A stretch of 64,000 nt of DNA from the NCBI RefSeq assembly GCF_011602365.1, contig NZ_JAAONZ010000024.1, positions 1 through 64,000 on the forward strand, in the 5' to 3' direction. This DNA comes from Pseudomaricurvus hydrocarbonicus (GTDB lineage Bacteria > Pseudomonadota > Gammaproteobacteria > Pseudomonadales > Cellvibrionaceae). The stretch's first letter is position 1. Every line of letters begins with the position of its first letter. Shown one piece after another: positions 14,278 through 23,541 of this stretch. Below the pieces are notes generated by a model. That model saw only the letters and a list, made by a program, of their open reading frames with translations, did no database searches and was not told the DNA's origin. Position numbers and translations under genes: made by a program.

Positions 14278-17169
14278 ATGAAAGGACGCGTATGGGGTCG
14301 TTATACGATTATTGGCTCAGTGGTTTTTCTGCTGTGCCTGCCATTGCTGTTGTCTCAGGTGTCTAAGTATTTACTTACCCGTCAACTGGAAGAGCGGGGC
14401 ATGACGGCAGTGAGTCTGGAAAAGCTCTGGATCAATCCGTTTAATGGCGTCGCCTCCGTCAAGGCACTGAAATTTTCCAGCGCTGACAAAGATTATTACC
14501 TGGCGGATCTGGAATTGGATCTCACCTTGACCGACTTGTGGGGACGCAAGGTGCGGGTCAGTGGAATTCGGCTGGCCGACGCCAACTTGACCGTCAGGCA
14601 GGATGCGGCGGGAAATTTGTACATCAACAGCATCAACCTGACGGACAACTCCACTCAGCAGGCGGTGGAAGAAGTAGCTTCCGGTGAGGTGGAGATCGAG
14701 GGCGAGAGAGGGGTCACCTGGCATTTTGCGCTGGATAATGTGGGCGTGAGCAATGTCCACATTGTGGTGGATCTGCCCGAGGTGTCGGCGGACCTGACCA
14801 TTGAGAAAATCGCCATTGAGAAACTGGACACCGGGGAAGATCATCGCGGCAATGTCGAGCTGCTGATGCAGCTGACGAACTTGACCCTGCCTGCGGCCGA
14901 GACCGAAGTGGCGCTGGCGTTGGACTTTCACAGCGAACTGGAGCTGGAGCGGCTGGGGGAGGCAGACTGGTCCATGTTGGCGGATTCCAGGCTGCGGCTG
15001 TCTGACCTGAGCGTGGCGGCCCCGCAAGCGGCGATTCAACTGCCTGAGATCCTGATGGAGATGGACGCGGAGGCTACCTTTGGAGAGGCCGGCTGGTCAC
15101 TGCTCGCGAAGTCACAAACGGAGTTTTCGGAACTGGCGGTCAACGCACCGCAAGCCGTGGTTAAGTCCCCCAACACCGTCGTTCAACTGGACGTCGATGG
15201 TCAGTCTGAAGGGGCGGATCAGGTGATTGCCGTGCAAACCACCGTGACTTTAAGCGACCTGGATGTGAGGGCGCCACAAGCGTTGGCGACAGCCTCGGAA
15301 ACCGTCGTCAAGCTGCAGGCGGACGCCCGACTGGGCGAGGCTACGGCCTATCAGGCCGCGGCCGACGTCACGATGGCGTCTGTTGCCGTTAAAGACGGGA
15401 CGCAGCCTGTGCCGTGGCTCGACCTGAACCGGCTGGCACTGACGTCTGACTTTGATGGCAGCACCTTAACGCTCAAAGAACTGCTGTTAAGTGGCCTGGA
15501 TGTGCTGCCATCCGAGACGGTGCCGACGCTGGTGGAGGGGGCCGAATTCCAACTGCAGGGCATGGTGGTCACCTTGCCGTCAGGGGCTAATGACTCGCCA
15601 GTGGCGGAGTCTGTGTCACCTCCAGCGGCATCACCAGCCACATCTTCCTCTACCTCTACCTCTACCTCTTCCTCTACCTCTACCTCTTCCTCTACCTCTA
15701 CCTCTTCCTCTACCTCTACCTCTTCCTCTGCCTCTTCAACAACGCCTGCAACTGCAGCGTCATCGCCAGCAGAGTCCCGGCAGGCACTGAGCGTGGTGAT
15801 CGATGCGTTGAGCTTGCCCAGGGCCCGCATTACTTTCCTGCGTGACGAGCAGGGTGAAACGCCGCAACTGGCGGCGCTGCTGTCGGCTGAGCCCACTGAC
15901 AAGGGGGCTGACATGGGGACTGGCAACGACCGTCCGCAAGCGAGCAGCTCTCTGGCAAGTAACCCGGATGCCAGCCCGCTTGATGCAACACCTGATGACA
16001 AGTCCGCAGAGCCAAACCCGCCTGCAGGGGCTGCGGTACCGGTGTTGATCAAAAAAATCACACTGGGACCGGATGTCCTGGCGAAGGTGTCCGACCGGGG
16101 GGTTAAGCCCGCGTTTGTGGAAAAGCTGCAATTGAACGCGCTGGAGCTCACCGATGTGTCGTTAACCGATCGCCAGTTGCCGTCCACGGTATTGCTGGAC
16201 ATGAGATTGTCGAACGACGCGACGGTTAAGGCCGAAGGCCAGTTCAATGTGGCGTCGAAGAGTACCGACCTGGAGTTGGCCGTGGAGGGCTATCAGTTAC
16301 TCAGCCTGAGTGGTTACAGCAGTCAGTTCACCGGTTATGCCCTGGAGTCGGGGGTGTTTAATTTAACCTCCAGTGTGAAGGTGGCGGACAATGTTATGGA
16401 CACCAAAAACCAGGCCATCATGCACCACATCAGCTTGCGGCCGGAACAGACCGATCAGGTCGAAAAGTTTGCCCACCAGCTGACCATGCCCCTGGATCAG
16501 GCTCTGGATTTGCTGCGTGACAGTGACGATCAGATCAAACTCAACGTGCCGGTGAAAGGGGCTTTGAATGACCCGGATGTGGATATTCAGCAGGTCATTA
16601 ATAAAGCCTTGGGCGGGGCCATGAAGAAGGCCTCCATGCTGGTGTTGAAATCCCTGTTGCAGCCCTATGGCGCCATTATTACCGTTGCCCAGATGGCGGG
16701 TGAAAAGATGACCGAAGTTCACCTGGACCCTATTGTGTTTGACGCGGGCAGTGTTGAGCTGAACTCCGTGGCCAAAGATTATTCCGGGAAAATAGCGGCC
16801 ATGGTGAACGATCGTGAAGCCCTCACCTTGAAGCTGTGCGGCGTCACCAATTCTCAGGATGCCCAGTTTTTGGTGACCACAGCGGGTGCAGCAGCACCGG
16901 GTCAAGATACGACAACTGCAGTCGCGGATGAGGCTCGGGTTGCATCGCAGGCGCAACAGTCTGAGCCTCAAGTTTTATCTCAACAACAATTACAACAACA
17001 AGCACAACAACAGCGTGAACGGTTGGATCAACTGGGGGCGGACAGAACCCAGGCCGTCAAACAGTATTTGCAGACAACGCTGAACGTTAAACCCAGGCAA
17101 TTACTGGTGTGCTTGCCCGAGCATCGGGATAAGGCTGACGCGCCAAGTGGGGTGGTGTTGTCTATCTAG
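14278..17169 (+). CDS. large DUF748 (AsmA-like) envelope protein
   Basis: A 963-residue protein with one N-terminal membrane segment (about 11-28) and a long periplasmic part. The opening (RxLEERGMTAVSLEKLWINPFNG, then ADLELDLTLTDLWGRKV) and the C-terminal part (GYALESGVFNLTSSV, LPLDQALDLLRD-like sequence, IKLNVPVKGALNDPDVDI) are those of DUF748 proteins. These belong to the AsmA/TamB-related group thought to handle lipids or outer-membrane assembly. Three internal repeats of about 45 residues (near 220, 265 and 310) share an 'LSDLxVxAPQA' phrase. Residues about 455-490 are an almost pure Ser/Thr linker encoded by a hexamer-like DNA repeat. The C-terminal 90 residues are Gln-rich with a short OmpA-like ending. 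Exact function unknown. Confidence 0.85.
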   Translation: MKGRVWGRYTIIGSVVFLLCLPLLLSQVSKYLLTRQLEERGMTAVSLEKLWINPFNGVASVKALKFSSADKDYYLADLELDLTLTDLWGRKVRVSGIRLADANLTVRQDAAGNLYINSINLTDNSTQQAVEEVASGEVEIEGERGVTWHFALDNVGVSNVHIVVDLPEVSADLTIEKIAIEKLDTGEDHRGNVELLMQLTNLTLPAAETEVALALDFHSELELERLGEADWSMLADSRLRLSDLSVAAPQAAIQLPEILMEMDAEATFGEAGWSLLAKSQTEFSELAVNAPQAVVKSPNTVVQLDVDGQSEGADQVIAVQTTVTLSDLDVRAPQALATASETVVKLQADARLGEATAYQAAADVTMASVAVKDGTQPVPWLDLNRLALTSDFDGSTLTLKELLLSGLDVLPSETVPTLVEGAEFQLQGMVVTLPSGANDSPVAESVSPPAASPATSSSTSTSTSSSTSTSSSTSTSSSTSTSSSASSTTPATAASSPAESRQALSVVIDALSLPRARITFLRDEQGETPQLAALLSAEPTDKGADMGTGNDRPQASSSLASNPDASPLDATPDDKSAEPNPPAGAAVPVLIKKITLGPDVLAKVSDRGVKPAFVEKLQLNALELTDVSLTDRQLPSTVLLDMRLSNDATVKAEGQFNVASKSTDLELAVEGYQLLSLSGYSSQFTGYALESGVFNLTSSVKVADNVMDTKNQAIMHHISLRPEQTDQVEKFAHQLTMPLDQALDLLRDSDDQIKLNVPVKGALNDPDVDIQQVINKALGGAMKKASMLVLKSLLQPYGAIITVAQMAGEKMTEVHLDPIVFDAGSVELNSVAKDYSGKIAAMVNDREALTLKLCGVTNSQDAQFLVTTAGAAAPGQDTTTAVADEARVASQAQQSEPQVLSQQQLQQQAQQQRERLDQLGADRTQAVKQYLQTTLNVKPRQLLVCLPEHRDKADAPSGVVLSI
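15642..15736. repeat. in-frame CCTCTA/CCTCTT hexamer repeat in the DUF748 gene
   Basis: About 95 bases of CTCTACCTCTACCTCTTC-type units, with an 18-base higher-order period repeated about four times, encode the Ser/Thr linker. The hexamer period means that gain or loss of units keeps the reading frame. Confidence 0.9.
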
Positions 17170-17288
17170 TCTGGTCCGGTAATTACATCGGCTAGCGTTG
17201 CCGTGGCGGTGTTGATTTCCGCTCGGTATCGGTTAATGGGTCCGTGAATCTTGCGGCGGTATTTGACGGATTTGAGTGAGACAGGCCT

Positions 17289-18788
17289 GTGCAGGATCAG
17301 GACAGTTCGTTGACAGATGAAACCTTATCGAAGCTGGCCGCTTCGTTAAAGCCCTTGCAGGATCAACACCCTGGCCAGAGTGGTGTTTTTCCCTTGACCG
17401 CCGGCGAAGATGCGCTGTTGGCACGCCTGTTATTGATTCGGGCTGCTGAAAAATCCCTGGATTTGCAATATTACATCTGGCTTCGGGATAACAGTGGCCA
17501 CGCTCTGATTGCTGCAGTGCTGGCGGCGGCAGACCGAGGGGTGCGGGTGCGTATTCTACTGGATGATGTGGGATCCCCGGTGGGTGACGATCGTTTATTG
17601 ATGCTTAGCCAGCACACCAACATCGACGTTTGTCTGTTTAATCCACTCGGTAATCGGGCGCAGCGACTGTGGTCCATGCTCACCAATTTTCGCCGCTCGA
17701 ATCGCCGCATGCACAATAAATCACTGACGGTGGATAATACGGTGACCGTCGTCGGCGGGCGAAATATTGGCGATGAATATTTTGATGTGTCGGATGACGT
17801 AGCGTTTTCTGATCTGGACCTGATGGCCGTCGGTCCGGTAGTGGATCAGGTCGCCAGCAGTTTCGAGGAATTCTGGCAATCCTCTGCCTGCTACCCCATT
17901 CAAATGCTGGTGAAAAAAGCGTTCAGCAATGATGAACTGCTGGAATTGATGGACACCATCCGTTCTTATTTGCGGGACTTCAGCCTGAAGCGTTCTTTGG
18001 ATCAGTTGCTGGAACTCGATTTTTCGGCGTCAGTCACCAGTAATAAATGGTATTGGGGCGACGCCATGGTGTTGTCGGATTCCCCCAAAAAATCCCTGCT
18101 GAGCGGCTTTCGTAAATCCAGTTTGTTGCTGATGAAACTGTCAAAAGTGGCCAGTCGGGTGAGCCGTGAGCTGCTGTTGGTCTCTCCCTATTTTGTACCG
18201 GGGATACGGGGCATGAGGTTTTTCCGGAAGCTTCGAGCCAAGGGGGTGCAGGTAACGATTGTGACCAATTCCCTGTCGGCGACGGATGTCAGCCTGGTAC
18301 ATTCCGGCTACGCCAAATATCGCAAGCGGCTGTTAAAAATCGGCGTTAAACTGTTTGAAATTCCGGCAGACAGTGACGGCTTGGATTTTGCTCGATGGCG
18401 CAGACATTTTCAGCCGTTGAACCCCGAAAAAATTACCCAGTTTATCCACAAATCGTCTCGTGCCAGCCTGCACGCCAAAGCCTATTTTATTGATCGGGAA
18501 AAAACCTTTGTCGGTTCCATGAATCTGGATCCGCGGTCCATCCTGATCAACACCGAAATTGGGGTATTGGTGGAGAATGCCGAACTGACGTCGGTGGCGG
18601 TGGATAATATTAAGGCGTCTTTGCAGGGGCAGGCGTATCAATTGAAGCTGGATGACCGTTCCCGGCTGGTGTGGGAAATTGATAAAAACGATGAAACGGT
18701 GTGTTATTACTCAGACCCCCAAACGTCTTTTTTTCGGCGGCTGGGGATCCGGCTGCTGAGCGCGCTGCCCATCGAGGCCCAATTGTAA
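17289..18788 (+). CDS. clsC: phospholipase D family protein, cardiolipin synthase ClsC type
   Basis: A 499-residue protein with two HKD motifs: HNKSLTVD near residue 141, followed by GGRNIGDEYF, and HAKAYFID near 394, followed by FVGSMNLDPRS. The GGRN(I)xDEYF and SxNLDPRS extensions are typical of ClsC (YmdC), which makes cardiolipin from phosphatidylglycerol and phosphatidylethanolamine at the inner membrane. There is no obvious N-terminal membrane segment. The start is a GTG at 17289. E. coli ClsC normally acts with YmdB, which is not seen here. The gene is convergent with tag. Confidence 0.85.
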   Translation: MQDQDSSLTDETLSKLAASLKPLQDQHPGQSGVFPLTAGEDALLARLLLIRAAEKSLDLQYYIWLRDNSGHALIAAVLAAADRGVRVRILLDDVGSPVGDDRLLMLSQHTNIDVCLFNPLGNRAQRLWSMLTNFRRSNRRMHNKSLTVDNTVTVVGGRNIGDEYFDVSDDVAFSDLDLMAVGPVVDQVASSFEEFWQSSACYPIQMLVKKAFSNDELLELMDTIRSYLRDFSLKRSLDQLLELDFSASVTSNKWYWGDAMVLSDSPKKSLLSGFRKSSLLLMKLSKVASRVSRELLLVSPYFVPGIRGMRFFRKLRAKGVQVTIVTNSLSATDVSLVHSGYAKYRKRLLKIGVKLFEIPADSDGLDFARWRRHFQPLNPEKITQFIHKSSRASLHAKAYFIDREKTFVGSMNLDPRSILINTEIGVLVENAELTSVAVDNIKASLQGQAYQLKLDDRSRLVWEIDKNDETVCYYSDPQTSFFRRLGIRLLSALPIEAQL

Positions 18789-18801
18789 CGGGCTTTTTCT
18801 A

Positions 18802-18832
18802 CCTGTTATCCCCTGTCACCTGTCACCTGTCA
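18802..18832. repeat. CCTGTCA heptamer array
   Basis: One CCTGTTA unit (18802) and three exact, adjacent CCTGTCA units (18812-18832) lie 14 bases after the clsC stop codon and just before the end of the convergent tag gene. This is another 7-base period but a different core from the CTAGTTT family. Confidence 0.85.
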
Positions 18833-18842
18833 CTTGCCCGAT

Positions 18843-19424
18843 TCAGGTTTCGGTTTTTGGTATCACCGCCCGATGGCGGGGACAGGTGATCAGGTGATCG
18901 TTGACCATGCCGGTGGCTTGCATATGGGCATAGCAAATGGTGGAGCCGACAAACGAAAAGCCGTCTTTTTTTAAGGTTTTGCTCATGAGGTCGGAACGGT
19001 CGGTGGAGGCAGGAACCTCTTTTAACGTGCGAAAATGATTTTGGATGGGCTGACCGTCGACAAATTGCCAGAGGTAATCACTGAAGCTGGTGTAGCGCTC
19101 CTGAATATTTAAAAACGCCTGGGCATTTTTGACCGCACTTTGGACCTTTAATCGGTTGCGGATAATGTTGGGGTTGGTGAGTAATTTTTCCACTTTCCTG
19201 TCACTGTAGCGCGCTATTTTTTCAGGGTTGAACTGGTCAAAGGCCTGGCGGTAGCCCTCGCGTTTTTTCAGTACCGTAATCCAGGAGAGCCCTGCTTGGG
19301 CGCCTTCGAGCAGTAAAAATTCAAACAGGATCGCATCGTCAAAGCAGGGTACCCCCCACTCCTCATCGTGATACTTTTCGTAAAGGGGATCGTTCAGGCA
19401 CCAGCCGCAGCGTTTTTCCTGCAT
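18843..19424 (-). CDS. tag: DNA-3-methyladenine glycosylase I
   Basis: A 193-residue base-excision repair enzyme that removes 3-methyladenine from DNA. The zinc site of the Tag family is visible: C6 in KRCGWC and H19 in YEKYHDEEWG at the N-terminus, plus H and C in NDHLITC near the end. LLLEGAQAGLSW near residue 40 contains the catalytic-pocket glutamate. The ATG at 19424 gives the usual N-terminus MxxxRCGW; an upstream in-frame start at 19472 would add 16 residues before the conserved region. GGAAGA lies about 10 bases upstream. Confidence 0.93.
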   Translation of the reverse strand: MQEKRCGWCLNDPLYEKYHDEEWGVPCFDDAILFEFLLLEGAQAGLSWITVLKKREGYRQAFDQFNPEKIARYSDRKVEKLLTNPNIIRNRLKVQSAVKNAQAFLNIQERYTSFSDYLWQFVDGQPIQNHFRTLKEVPASTDRSDLMSKTLKKDGFSFVGSTICYAHMQATGMVNDHLITCPRHRAVIPKTET

Positions 19425-19633
19425 AACATGTCTTCCGAGTACGGTTGTGTGTGGACCTTTGGCTCTCGTCACCAGGCCCGCGGGGCGTGGTGTATATGAG
19501 GTTTTTGACGCCAGTTCGGTGTGGATGGTTTTAGTCTACAATCATTGTGTGCGGCGCCAGAAATCCGTGATGATGGTGTCGAGTATGACAGCGCTTTAGG
19601 ATATGACAATGTTTTGTCACTCAAGCGCAGGCG

Positions 19634-19690
19634 ACAGAACTTCACGGGCAGAACTTCACGGTCAGAGTTTTCACGGTCAGAGATTCGCGG
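19634..19690. repeat. 14-15 bp degenerate tandem repeat
   Basis: Four consecutive units read CAGAACTTCACGG, CAGAACTTCACGG, CAGAGTTTTCACGG and CAGAGATTCGCGG, each joined by one or two bases. They lie in the 347-base spacer 19425-19771 upstream of an uncertain open frame. Nothing else is recognisable in that spacer. Confidence 0.75.
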
Positions 19691-19771
19691 CCATGTCGTG
19701 TTCGCTTGCTGGCCGGATGGCGCTGGGGAAAACCCGAACCCGGAGGCTTAAAACTTCTGACATAAGGGTCG

Positions 19772-20056
19772 ATGAATGACCGGACGTTCGATGAATGGTA
19801 TGTCGAAACGAGTCGCTCAGACCGCCCTCGGCGAGCCTTTTTGGCGGACTCCTTGCCGGCCGATGGCTCTAAGTTGGATGCCGCCGATGGTTCTAAGTTA
19901 GATGCCGCCGATGGCTCTAAGTTGGATGCCCGGTACACCGGTTTGCTGAGCAAGGGGGATTTAACCTGGGTGAGCGTGGTCCACGATCCCGCTGCGCAGA
20001 GCCCTCAGGTTATCATCAACAGCACATGCGTTCGGGAACATGTGAGGGATCTGTGA
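19772..20056 (+). CDS. uncertain small protein with ADGSKLDA repeats
   Basis: A 94-codon open frame with three tandem copies of ADGSKLDA (encoded at 19859-19930) between a charged N-terminal part and a C-terminal stretch (GDLTWVSVVHDPAAQSPQVI) that looks protein-like. No family is recognised and there is no strong ribosome-binding site. The frame ends 17 bases before pip. It could be a real small gene or an open frame sustained by the 24-base repeat. Confidence 0.3.
   Translation: MNDRTFDEWYVETSRSDRPRRAFLADSLPADGSKLDAADGSKLDAADGSKLDARYTGLLSKGDLTWVSVVHDPAAQSPQVIINSTCVREHVRDL
19859..19930. repeat. 24-bp tandem repeat, three copies
   Basis: Three consecutive units of 24 bases beginning GCCGATGGCTCTAAGTTGG; the middle copy differs at two positions. 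The length is a multiple of three, so the surrounding open frame is preserved on both strands. Confidence 0.92.
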
Positions 20057-20073
20057 CTCGTCCAGGGCGGCTT

Positions 20074-21045
20074 ATGCATATTCTGTATCCTGATATCAAA
20101 CCCTTTCAAACCCAGATGTTGCCAGTGTCAGACGGCCATGTGATTTACCTTGAACAATCGGGCAACGCCGAAGGTATCCCGGTGTTGTTTGTGCACGGTG
20201 GCCCTGGGGCAGGTTGTCACCGGCAAGACCGCAGTTTCTTTGACCCGGAGCGCTATCGCATTATTTTATTTGATCAGCGCGGTTGCGGACGCTCAGAGCC
20301 ACACACGTCTTTGGAGCATAACACCACTCAGACATTGATCGCGGATATGGAAGCGATCCGTCTGCATTTGGGCATCGAGCGCTGGGTATTGTTTGGGGGT
20401 TCCTGGGGATCAACACTGAGTCTGGTGTACGCACAGACCTACCCCCGGCGGGTGATGGGGATGATTTTGCGGGGTGTTTTTCTGTGTCGTGCCGATGACA
20501 TCGGGTGGTTTTATCAATCCGGTGCCAGTCGGATTTTCCCCGACTACTGGGAGGATTTTGTCCACCCCATCCCGGAGTCTGAACACGGGAATCTGCTGGC
20601 GGCGTACCATAAGCGGCTGACCGGCAGCAATGAGCTCGCCAAGATGTCGTGTGCCAAGGCGTGGGCTCTGTGGGAGGCGCATTGTGCGACACTCAGACCC
20701 AACCTCGATGTTTTGGAGGCCTTTTCAGATCCTCATCTTGCGCTGGCGATGGCGTGCATTGAGGCCCATTATTTTATGCACGCCGGTTTTCTGGAAGAGA
20801 ATCAAATCCTCAATCACGCCGCCGATCTCGACGGCATTCCGGGCATCATTGTCCACGGTCGCTATGACATGATCTGCCCCCTGGATAATGCGCAATCGCT
20901 GCACCATGTCTGGCACGATTCCGAGCTGCACATCATTCGCGATGCCGGCCATTCGGCCTGTGAGCCGAGTATTGTTGACGCCTTAATTCGCGCCACACGA
21001 GCGATGGCCCGGCGCTTTGCCCATGATTATCCGACCGGGGCGTAG
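20074..21045 (+). CDS. pip: proline iminopeptidase
   Basis: A 323-residue alpha/beta hydrolase of peptidase family S33 that releases N-terminal proline from peptides in the cytoplasm. HGGPGAG (41-47) forms the oxyanion hole, DQRGCGRS (67-74) follows, and S110 in GGSWGSTL is the nucleophile. The Asp in HGRYDMICP (about 270) and the His in DAGHSACE (about 295) complete the triad. The length equals that of typical bacterial Pip. The ATG at 20074 gives the standard N-terminus (LYPxIxPFxxxMLxVSDGHxIYxExSGN); an upstream start at 20026 is less likely. Confidence 0.93.
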   Translation: MHILYPDIKPFQTQMLPVSDGHVIYLEQSGNAEGIPVLFVHGGPGAGCHRQDRSFFDPERYRIILFDQRGCGRSEPHTSLEHNTTQTLIADMEAIRLHLGIERWVLFGGSWGSTLSLVYAQTYPRRVMGMILRGVFLCRADDIGWFYQSGASRIFPDYWEDFVHPIPESEHGNLLAAYHKRLTGSNELAKMSCAKAWALWEAHCATLRPNLDVLEAFSDPHLALAMACIEAHYFMHAGFLEENQILNHAADLDGIPGIIVHGRYDMICPLDNAQSLHHVWHDSELHIIRDAGHSACEPSIVDALIRATRAMARRFAHDYPTGA

Positions 21046-21193
21046 AGGCAATCGTGGGCATCGAGGCAATGGTGGGTTTATGCCTTTTCCGATACTCTGC
21101 ACAAGCCCTCGACCAAACCTGTACAATGCGCACTTTTGTGTGAGCCCGGTGCGCTGATCGCTATGGGTAAACATGCAGCATGCAGGGGGCGTT

Positions 21194-21631
21194 TTGAGAG
21201 GTTTAATTCAACGGGTGAGCCGTGCCAGTGTGGCGGTCGATGGCGATACAGTCGGTGAGATTTCACGCGGCATTCTTTTGCTGTTGGGGGTAGAGCGTAA
21301 TGACACGGAAGAGTCGCTGGATAAACTGCTGCACAAATTATTGAACTATCGAATCTTTCCGGATGCCGAAGGTAAGATGAATCTGAGTGTGGCGGACATA
21401 GACGGCGGTATTCTGGTAGTGTCCCAGTTCACGCTGGCGGCGGATACTCGCAAAGGGCTGCGGCCGGGATTTTCCACGGCGGCCACTCCGGTGTTGGCGG
21501 AAGAGCTTTATGATCGGTTTGTGGAAAAGCTCCGCACCCGCCACAATTCTGTGGCCACCGGTATTTTTGCCGCAGACATGCAGGTGGAACTGCTCAATGA
21601 TGGCCCGGTGACTTTTTTACTGGAGACCTGA
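21194..21631 (+). CDS. dtd: D-aminoacyl-tRNA deacylase
   Basis: A 145-residue homodimeric enzyme that hydrolyses D-aminoacyl-tRNA and so recycles tRNA charged with D-amino acids. The two active-site signatures are present: [18 protein letters not shown] in the middle and NDGPVTF near the C-terminus. I chose the TTG at 21194, preceded by CAGGGGGC, because it gives [13 protein letters not shown] as N-terminus and exactly the family's usual 145 residues; an ATG at 21173 would add seven residues. It follows pip by 148 bases; the pip-dtd neighbourhood is common in Pseudomonas relatives. Confidence 0.92.
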   Translation: MRGLIQRVSRASVAVDGDTVGEISRGILLLLGVERNDTEESLDKLLHKLLNYRIFPDAEGKMNLSVADIDGGILVVSQFTLAADTRKGLRPGFSTAATPVLAEELYDRFVEKLRTRHNSVATGIFAADMQVELLNDGPVTFLLET

Positions 21632-22018
21632 CCCGGGTCTACCCCTTATAGCGCCCGGTGGGCACTGTGTTAGAGGCCGGCGTCACAGACGCGAGTGGCC
21701 CGAGAGTGGGACACTGGTCACGGGCCTGTTGATGTTTTGCCATCAGCAGGCCCCGATGCCTTTACGAAACTGAGTGGTTGTTTTATGGGCTTGGCCTGTC
21801 TTTAAAGGCTGAGAGTGACAGATGGGGAGTGAAAGCCTGAAATGACTGGCTTTGATTGAGGTCAATAGGCTGCTTGCCGGCTGCCAGTATGATCCCTTCA
21901 TCGCGTCTCCGGCTGAACACCGAGGTCCTCGACGACGCCGTCGAGCCGAAGGTCTATACTTGCCTAAGCTGTCGAAAAACAGTCACCATCGCAACTTAGA
22001 AAAGGATATAAGCTGACG
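21632..22018. other. spacer with a hairpin, no gene
   Basis: 387 bases between dtd and the response-regulator gene. It holds the hairpin listed separately (21722-21753). I see no coding region. The upstream signals of the next gene should lie after 21850. Confidence 0.5.
21722..21753. terminator. strong hairpin downstream of dtd, possible terminator
   Basis: GGGCCTGTTGATG (21722-21734) pairs with CATCAGCAGGCCC (21741-21753), with one G-T wobble and a 6-base loop TTTTGC. No T-run follows, so it may be a non-canonical terminator or an mRNA 3'-end stabiliser. Confidence 0.5.
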
Positions 22019-23092
22019 ATGTCGGAACTTTCTGACGCCCATTCGGGGCGAATTCTGATCGTTGATGATAACCCCGTCAACATCTCCATAATGGAGAAAA
22101 TTCTGCGCCACGAAGGTTACAGCCAGATTGATGCTACCTGTAAACCGGTGAAGGTACCGGAATTGCACCGTGAGCATGATTACGATCTTATCTTGCTGGA
22201 TGTTCATATGCCGGACTTTAATGGTCTGGAGGTCATGGCAAAGTTGCGCACGGCGTTTCCTGAGGAGTATCTGCCGATTCTCATGGTGACAGCGGATTTG
22301 AGCGTGGAAACCCGCAATCAATGTTTGTCGGCTGGGGCCAAGGACTTTATTGGCAAGCCCTTTGATCGCACCGAGATAGCTTTGCGGGTGCGCAACATTA
22401 TGGAATCCAGTCTGTTGCATAAAGCGTTAAAGCAAAAAAACCAGGATTTGGAACGGCGGGTTAAGGAGCGAACCGATCAACTGTTTGAGGCGCAAACCAA
22501 AGTCATTCAGTGTCTGGGCAAGGCCGCTGAGTATCGGGATAATGAAACCGGTATGCACGTTGTCCGCATGAGTAAGAGCTGCGCGCTGCTCGCCAAAGAG
22601 CTGGGCCTGAACGACGACGAATGTGAATTAATTCTCCGCGCCAGCCCCATGCACGATATTGGCAAAATTGCGATTCCTGATGAGGTATTGTTAAAACCGG
22701 GAGTGCTCAATACTGATGAGTGGGAAACCATGAAAACCCACGCCGAAGTGGGGGCGGAAATTCTCGGTGGCTACAACAGCGAACTGATGCAGGTGGCCTC
22801 CTTGATCGCCCGCACCCACCATGAGCGCTGGGACGGTACCGGTTACCCTGCGGGGTTGGCCGGTGAGGATATTCCCCTCTACACCCGTATTGTGACCGTC
22901 TGTGATGTGTTTGACGCCCTGACCTCGGAGCGCCCGTACAAGAAGGCCTGGAGAGTCAAGGAGGCGATGGAGTACCTGTACGAGCACAGTGGCAGCCAGT
23001 TTGACCCGCAAGTGGTGGAGAAATTTTCGCTCATTCTGGAGCAGGTCATGGCGTTGCGCATCCGCTACCCCGATGTGGGGATGACCCACTGA
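22019..23092 (+). CDS. response regulator with HD-GYP c-di-GMP phosphodiesterase domain
   Basis: A 357-residue two-domain protein. The receiver domain (8-130) has acidic pocket D16/D17, phospho-acceptor D61 in LLDVHMPDF, T91 and K113. A coiled-coil linker (about 132-165) leads to a complete HD-GYP domain: H180, HD at 212-213 in MHDIGK, HH at 267-268 and GTGYP at 273-277. This type of protein degrades the second messenger cyclic di-GMP when its receiver is phosphorylated and commonly controls motility and attachment, which fits an organism with type IV pili. No sensor kinase lies beside it, so its partner is unknown. Confidence 0.92.
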   Translation: MSELSDAHSGRILIVDDNPVNISIMEKILRHEGYSQIDATCKPVKVPELHREHDYDLILLDVHMPDFNGLEVMAKLRTAFPEEYLPILMVTADLSVETRNQCLSAGAKDFIGKPFDRTEIALRVRNIMESSLLHKALKQKNQDLERRVKERTDQLFEAQTKVIQCLGKAAEYRDNETGMHVVRMSKSCALLAKELGLNDDECELILRASPMHDIGKIAIPDEVLLKPGVLNTDEWETMKTHAEVGAEILGGYNSELMQVASLIARTHHERWDGTGYPAGLAGEDIPLYTRIVTVCDVFDALTSERPYKKAWRVKEAMEYLYEHSGSQFDPQVVEKFSLILEQVMALRIRYPDVGMTH

Positions 23093-23288
23093 GGTGACCT
23101 CGTCAGCCTGAGGGATTGCAAAGCGCAAGGGTTTAAAGGCGTGTGAGGGTTGGCAAGCCAGGGTCAGTGTATTGACCGTTGGTGAATGGCATCGACAGCA
23201 GCTGGAAGACGGATAACCGGTCATTCACTAGACGACGCAAACCGGCACTCAGCAGTGACCGGTCTGGCAGCAGCCGCGGGAGGATATC

Positions 23289-23510
23289 ATGGAACCGTTG
23301 TCGGCAGTGTGTGTGGTTGTGGGTTGGGTGTTGTTGGTGGCCAGCTGGTTGTTGTTGCTGCAGATGGCCTTTTCCGAGGAGTACAGCTGGGGCCTGTGTG
23401 CCTTGTTCCTGCCCCCTGTTGCTTATGGCTATGGTCTGTTTCACTGGCGTACCGCCAAAGAGCCAATGCTGATGGCCCTGTTGGGCTGGTTGCTGGTGCT
23501 GTTGGGGTAG
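23289..23510 (+). CDS. small membrane protein, unknown function
   Basis: A 73-residue protein with an excellent ribosome-binding site (GGGAGGA, 5 bases before the ATG). Three hydrophobic segments are visible (about 5-25, 33-50, 58-73), separated by short polar stretches (FSEEYSW, HWRTAKEP). I recognise no family. It ends 32 bases from the end of the convergent tatC gene. The start signal makes it likely to be translated. Confidence 0.65.
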   Translation: MEPLSAVCVVVGWVLLVASWLLLLQMAFSEEYSWGLCALFLPPVAYGYGLFHWRTAKEPMLMALLGWLLVLLG

Positions 23511-23541
23511 CGCCTCTTTTGGCCGGCGGAAGCGCGGCCGC

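Noticed and set aside
15351-16247. 298-codon Ser/Glu-rich open frame opposite the DUF748 gene
   Set aside because: Its acidic EEVEVEEEVEVE run is only the reverse reading of the hexamer repeat.
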